A stretch of DNA of 64,000 nt from Aldehydirespirator sp965200005 (GTDB lineage: Bacteria; Actinomycetota; Acidimicrobiia; Acidimicrobiales; Aldehydirespiratoraceae), in the NCBI GenBank assembly GCA_965200005.1, contig OZ241331.1, positions 2,852,001-2,916,000 of the forward strand. The letters run 5' to 3'. Positions 62,932 through 64,000 of this stretch are shown here, in pieces. Under the pieces are notes generated by a model that did no database searches, was not told where the DNA came from, and was given only the letters and a program-made list of their open reading frames with translations. Within the stretch, counting starts at the first letter, position 1. Each line of letters starts with the position of its first letter. The translations under genes were made by a program, and so were the position numbers.

Positions 62932-63699
62932 ATGGGCATTCTCGATGGTAAGCGGATTGTTGTGACTGGCGTGTTGACAAGCGCCTCCCTCGCTTTTGGT
63001 GTGGCTGAGTTGGCACGAGCAGAAGGTGCGGAGATCTTGCTGACTGGTGTGGGTCGGGGGATGCGCCTGACCCAGCGGACGGCAAAAAAGCTGGGTAGCG
63101 ACATAGAAGTTGTCGAGTTTGATGTGACCAAGGCGGCCCACGCCGAAGCACTGCGTGAGCATCTGGCATCACATTGGGGATCCGTAGATGGGGCGCTGCA
63201 TGCGATTGGCTTCGCCCCGCCAATCTGTCTGGGCGGAACGTTTATGGATGCGACCTGGGACGATGTCAAGGTTGCATTTGAGATCTCTACCTATTCGCTC
63301 AAGATGCTCGCCGATGCTGTGGTGCCCCTCATGACAGGGGGTGGCTCGATCGTGGGCCTTGACTTTGATGCGACCCGGGCTTGGCCCGCATATGACTGGA
63401 TGGGTGTCGCCAAGTCTGGATTGGAGTCCACCTGCCGGTACCTGGCCCGCTACCTGGGCCCCAAAGGCATCCGGGTCAATCTTGTCTCCGCCGGGCCTTC
63501 GCGAACGATCGCTGCCCGCTCCATTCCGGGGTTCTCCGAGTTTGAGGACGCTTGGGCACAGCGAGCCCCGCTTGGTTGGGATGTACGAGACTCGACAGAT
63601 GTTTCACGCACCGTCGTCGCAATGTTGAGCGACTGGCTACCCGCCACCACAGGCTCGGTGATCCAAGCCGACGGAGGCTTCCACGCCATCGGCGCCTAA
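62932..63699 (+). CDS. fabI: Enoyl-[acyl-carrier-protein] reductase, FabI/InhA type
   Basis: A 255-residue SDR-like enoyl reductase starting MGILDGKRIVVTGVLTSASL. The catalytic pair is Tyr154 and Lys161 in YDWMGVAK (InhA: Tyr158, Lys165). The NADH-site GFAPP and the RVNLVSAGPSRTIAA loop are InhA-like. It reduces the enoyl-ACP double bond in fatty acid synthesis (FAS-II). It is divergent from mshC; the ATG at 62932 lacks an obvious ribosome site, so a leaderless transcript is likely. Confidence 0.93.
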   Translation: MGILDGKRIVVTGVLTSASLAFGVAELARAEGAEILLTGVGRGMRLTQRTAKKLGSDIEVVEFDVTKAAHAEALREHLASHWGSVDGALHAIGFAPPICLGGTFMDATWDDVKVAFEISTYSLKMLADAVVPLMTGGGSIVGLDFDATRAWPAYDWMGVAKSGLESTCRYLARYLGPKGIRVNLVSAGPSRTIAARSIPGFSEFEDAWAQRAPLGWDVRDSTDVSRTVVAMLSDWLPATTGSVIQADGGFHAIGA

Positions 63700-63757
63700 C
63701 ACACTCGCTTCATCAGCCGACTCGTTCTCGGATGGTCATACCAGCCAGAGCAACGGT

Positions 63758-64000
63758 CTAGGTGTTGGTGTCGGTCTCGTCAAAGATTTCGCCCACTAGG
63801 GACTCAAGCACGTCTTCGAGGGTGACGATGCCGAGCGTGGTACCAGCAGCGTCGCGCACCAAAGCGATGTGAACCCGCGAACGGCGCATCCACAACAGCA
63901 AGTCACGACCTGGGTGATTAGGGCCAACGACCCGCATGCGGCGAACCAACTCAAGCGGCACAGGATCCTGGCGAGCTTCAGGCGGCATCAACAATAGGTC
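63758..64000 (-). CDS. CNNM/hemolysin C-like protein with CBS domain (5' part outside window)
   Basis: The frame is open to the window edge. The 80 codons present show the second CBS motif: RRSRVHIALVRDAAGTTLGI, then VTLEDVLESLVGEIFDETD, where the membrane DUF21/CNNM or CorC family ends its CBS pair. The upstream part would contain the membrane domain or the first CBS motif. These proteins take part in Mg2+/Co2+ transport. The gene ends 58 bp from the convergent fabI stop; no terminator is obvious between them. Confidence 0.75.
   Translation of the reverse strand, partial: DLLLMPPEARQDPVPLELVRRMRVVGPNHPGRDLLLWMRRSRVHIALVRDAAGTTLGIVTLEDVLESLVGEIFDETDTNT

Noticed and set aside
1..64000. CRISPR arrays, rRNA genes, prophage or replication origin
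   Set aside because: No regularly spaced repeats, rRNA-like sequence, phage structural genes or DnaA-box cluster were noticed. Short tandem repeats present are two-copy duplications inside genes.

Overview
The window looks like chromosome of an actinomycete with moderate GC, perhaps a marine or soil member of Acidimicrobiia (inference). The pointers are a CarD-type regulator, an MshC-type mycothiol ligase, an InhA-like enoyl reductase, many luciferase-like (LLM/F420-type) oxidoreductases, CaiB-type CoA transferases and acyl-CoA dehydrogenases, frequent GTG/TTG starts and 1-4 bp gene overlaps. Most of it is catabolic and transport DNA, with a damaged mobile region in the middle.

Layout. 1-6.5 kb: the end of a GH3 glucosidase, then a five-gene minus-strand operon (binding protein, ATPase, permease, LLM oxidoreductase, enamidase-like amidohydrolase) behind a near-consensus promoter, with a divergent GntR regulator. 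6.5-24 kb: acyl-CoA and keto-acid metabolism (ThDP enzyme, two CaiB transferases, two SDRs, thiolase, acyl-CoA dehydrogenase, frameshifted MmgE/PrpD, cyclase, CitE-like lyase, IclR regulator), plus CarD, a DUF3467 protein, two very small genes and a CadI-like protein. 24-28.3 kb: a cell-surface SLH-SGNH hydrolase, two acyl-CoA dehydrogenases and tRNA-Pro. 28.4-34.6 kb: a DUF262/AlbA_2 defence-type protein and a two-gene molybdenum hydroxylase with an unusual FAD-then-FeS fusion. 34.7-43 kb: toxin-antitoxin modules, gene remnants and a composite-transposon-like structure in which inverted IS1595-type ends enclose a DNA methyltransferase broken at a G tract. 43-51.3 kb: a purine/nucleoside operon (BMP-type ABC importer, Rieske oxygenase, deaminases). 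51.4-57 kb: a dead glycogen-debranching-like gene, a beta-propeller glycosidase-like gene, an unknown protein and an amidohydrolase. 57-64 kb: two redox proteins, HIT protein, thrS, mshC, fabI and the end of a CBS-domain protein.

The most notable result is a set of three secreted thioredoxin/TlpA-like proteins (39558-40673 on plus; 57160-58284 and 58284-59021 on minus). In each, an in-frame TGA sits exactly where the first cysteine of the CxxC active site should be (W-[TGA]-P-L-C twice, F-[TGA]-P-T-C once). The reading frame and homology continue to a normal stop. In all three a GC-rich hairpin starts exactly 10 nt after the TGA, where a bacterial SECIS lies. They are best read as selenoproteins, and two are fused to cysteine-bearing SLH repeats. 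No selA/B/C/D gene is in the window, so this depends on the rest of the genome.

Several genes are broken: MmgE/PrpD at a run of 9 C, the methyltransferase at a run of 7 C, the transposase at CCCCTTTT, the debranching-like gene by a 19-bp duplication and a stop, plus remnants of a phosphoesterase, an antitoxin and an SLH protein. The homopolymer cases could be assembly errors.
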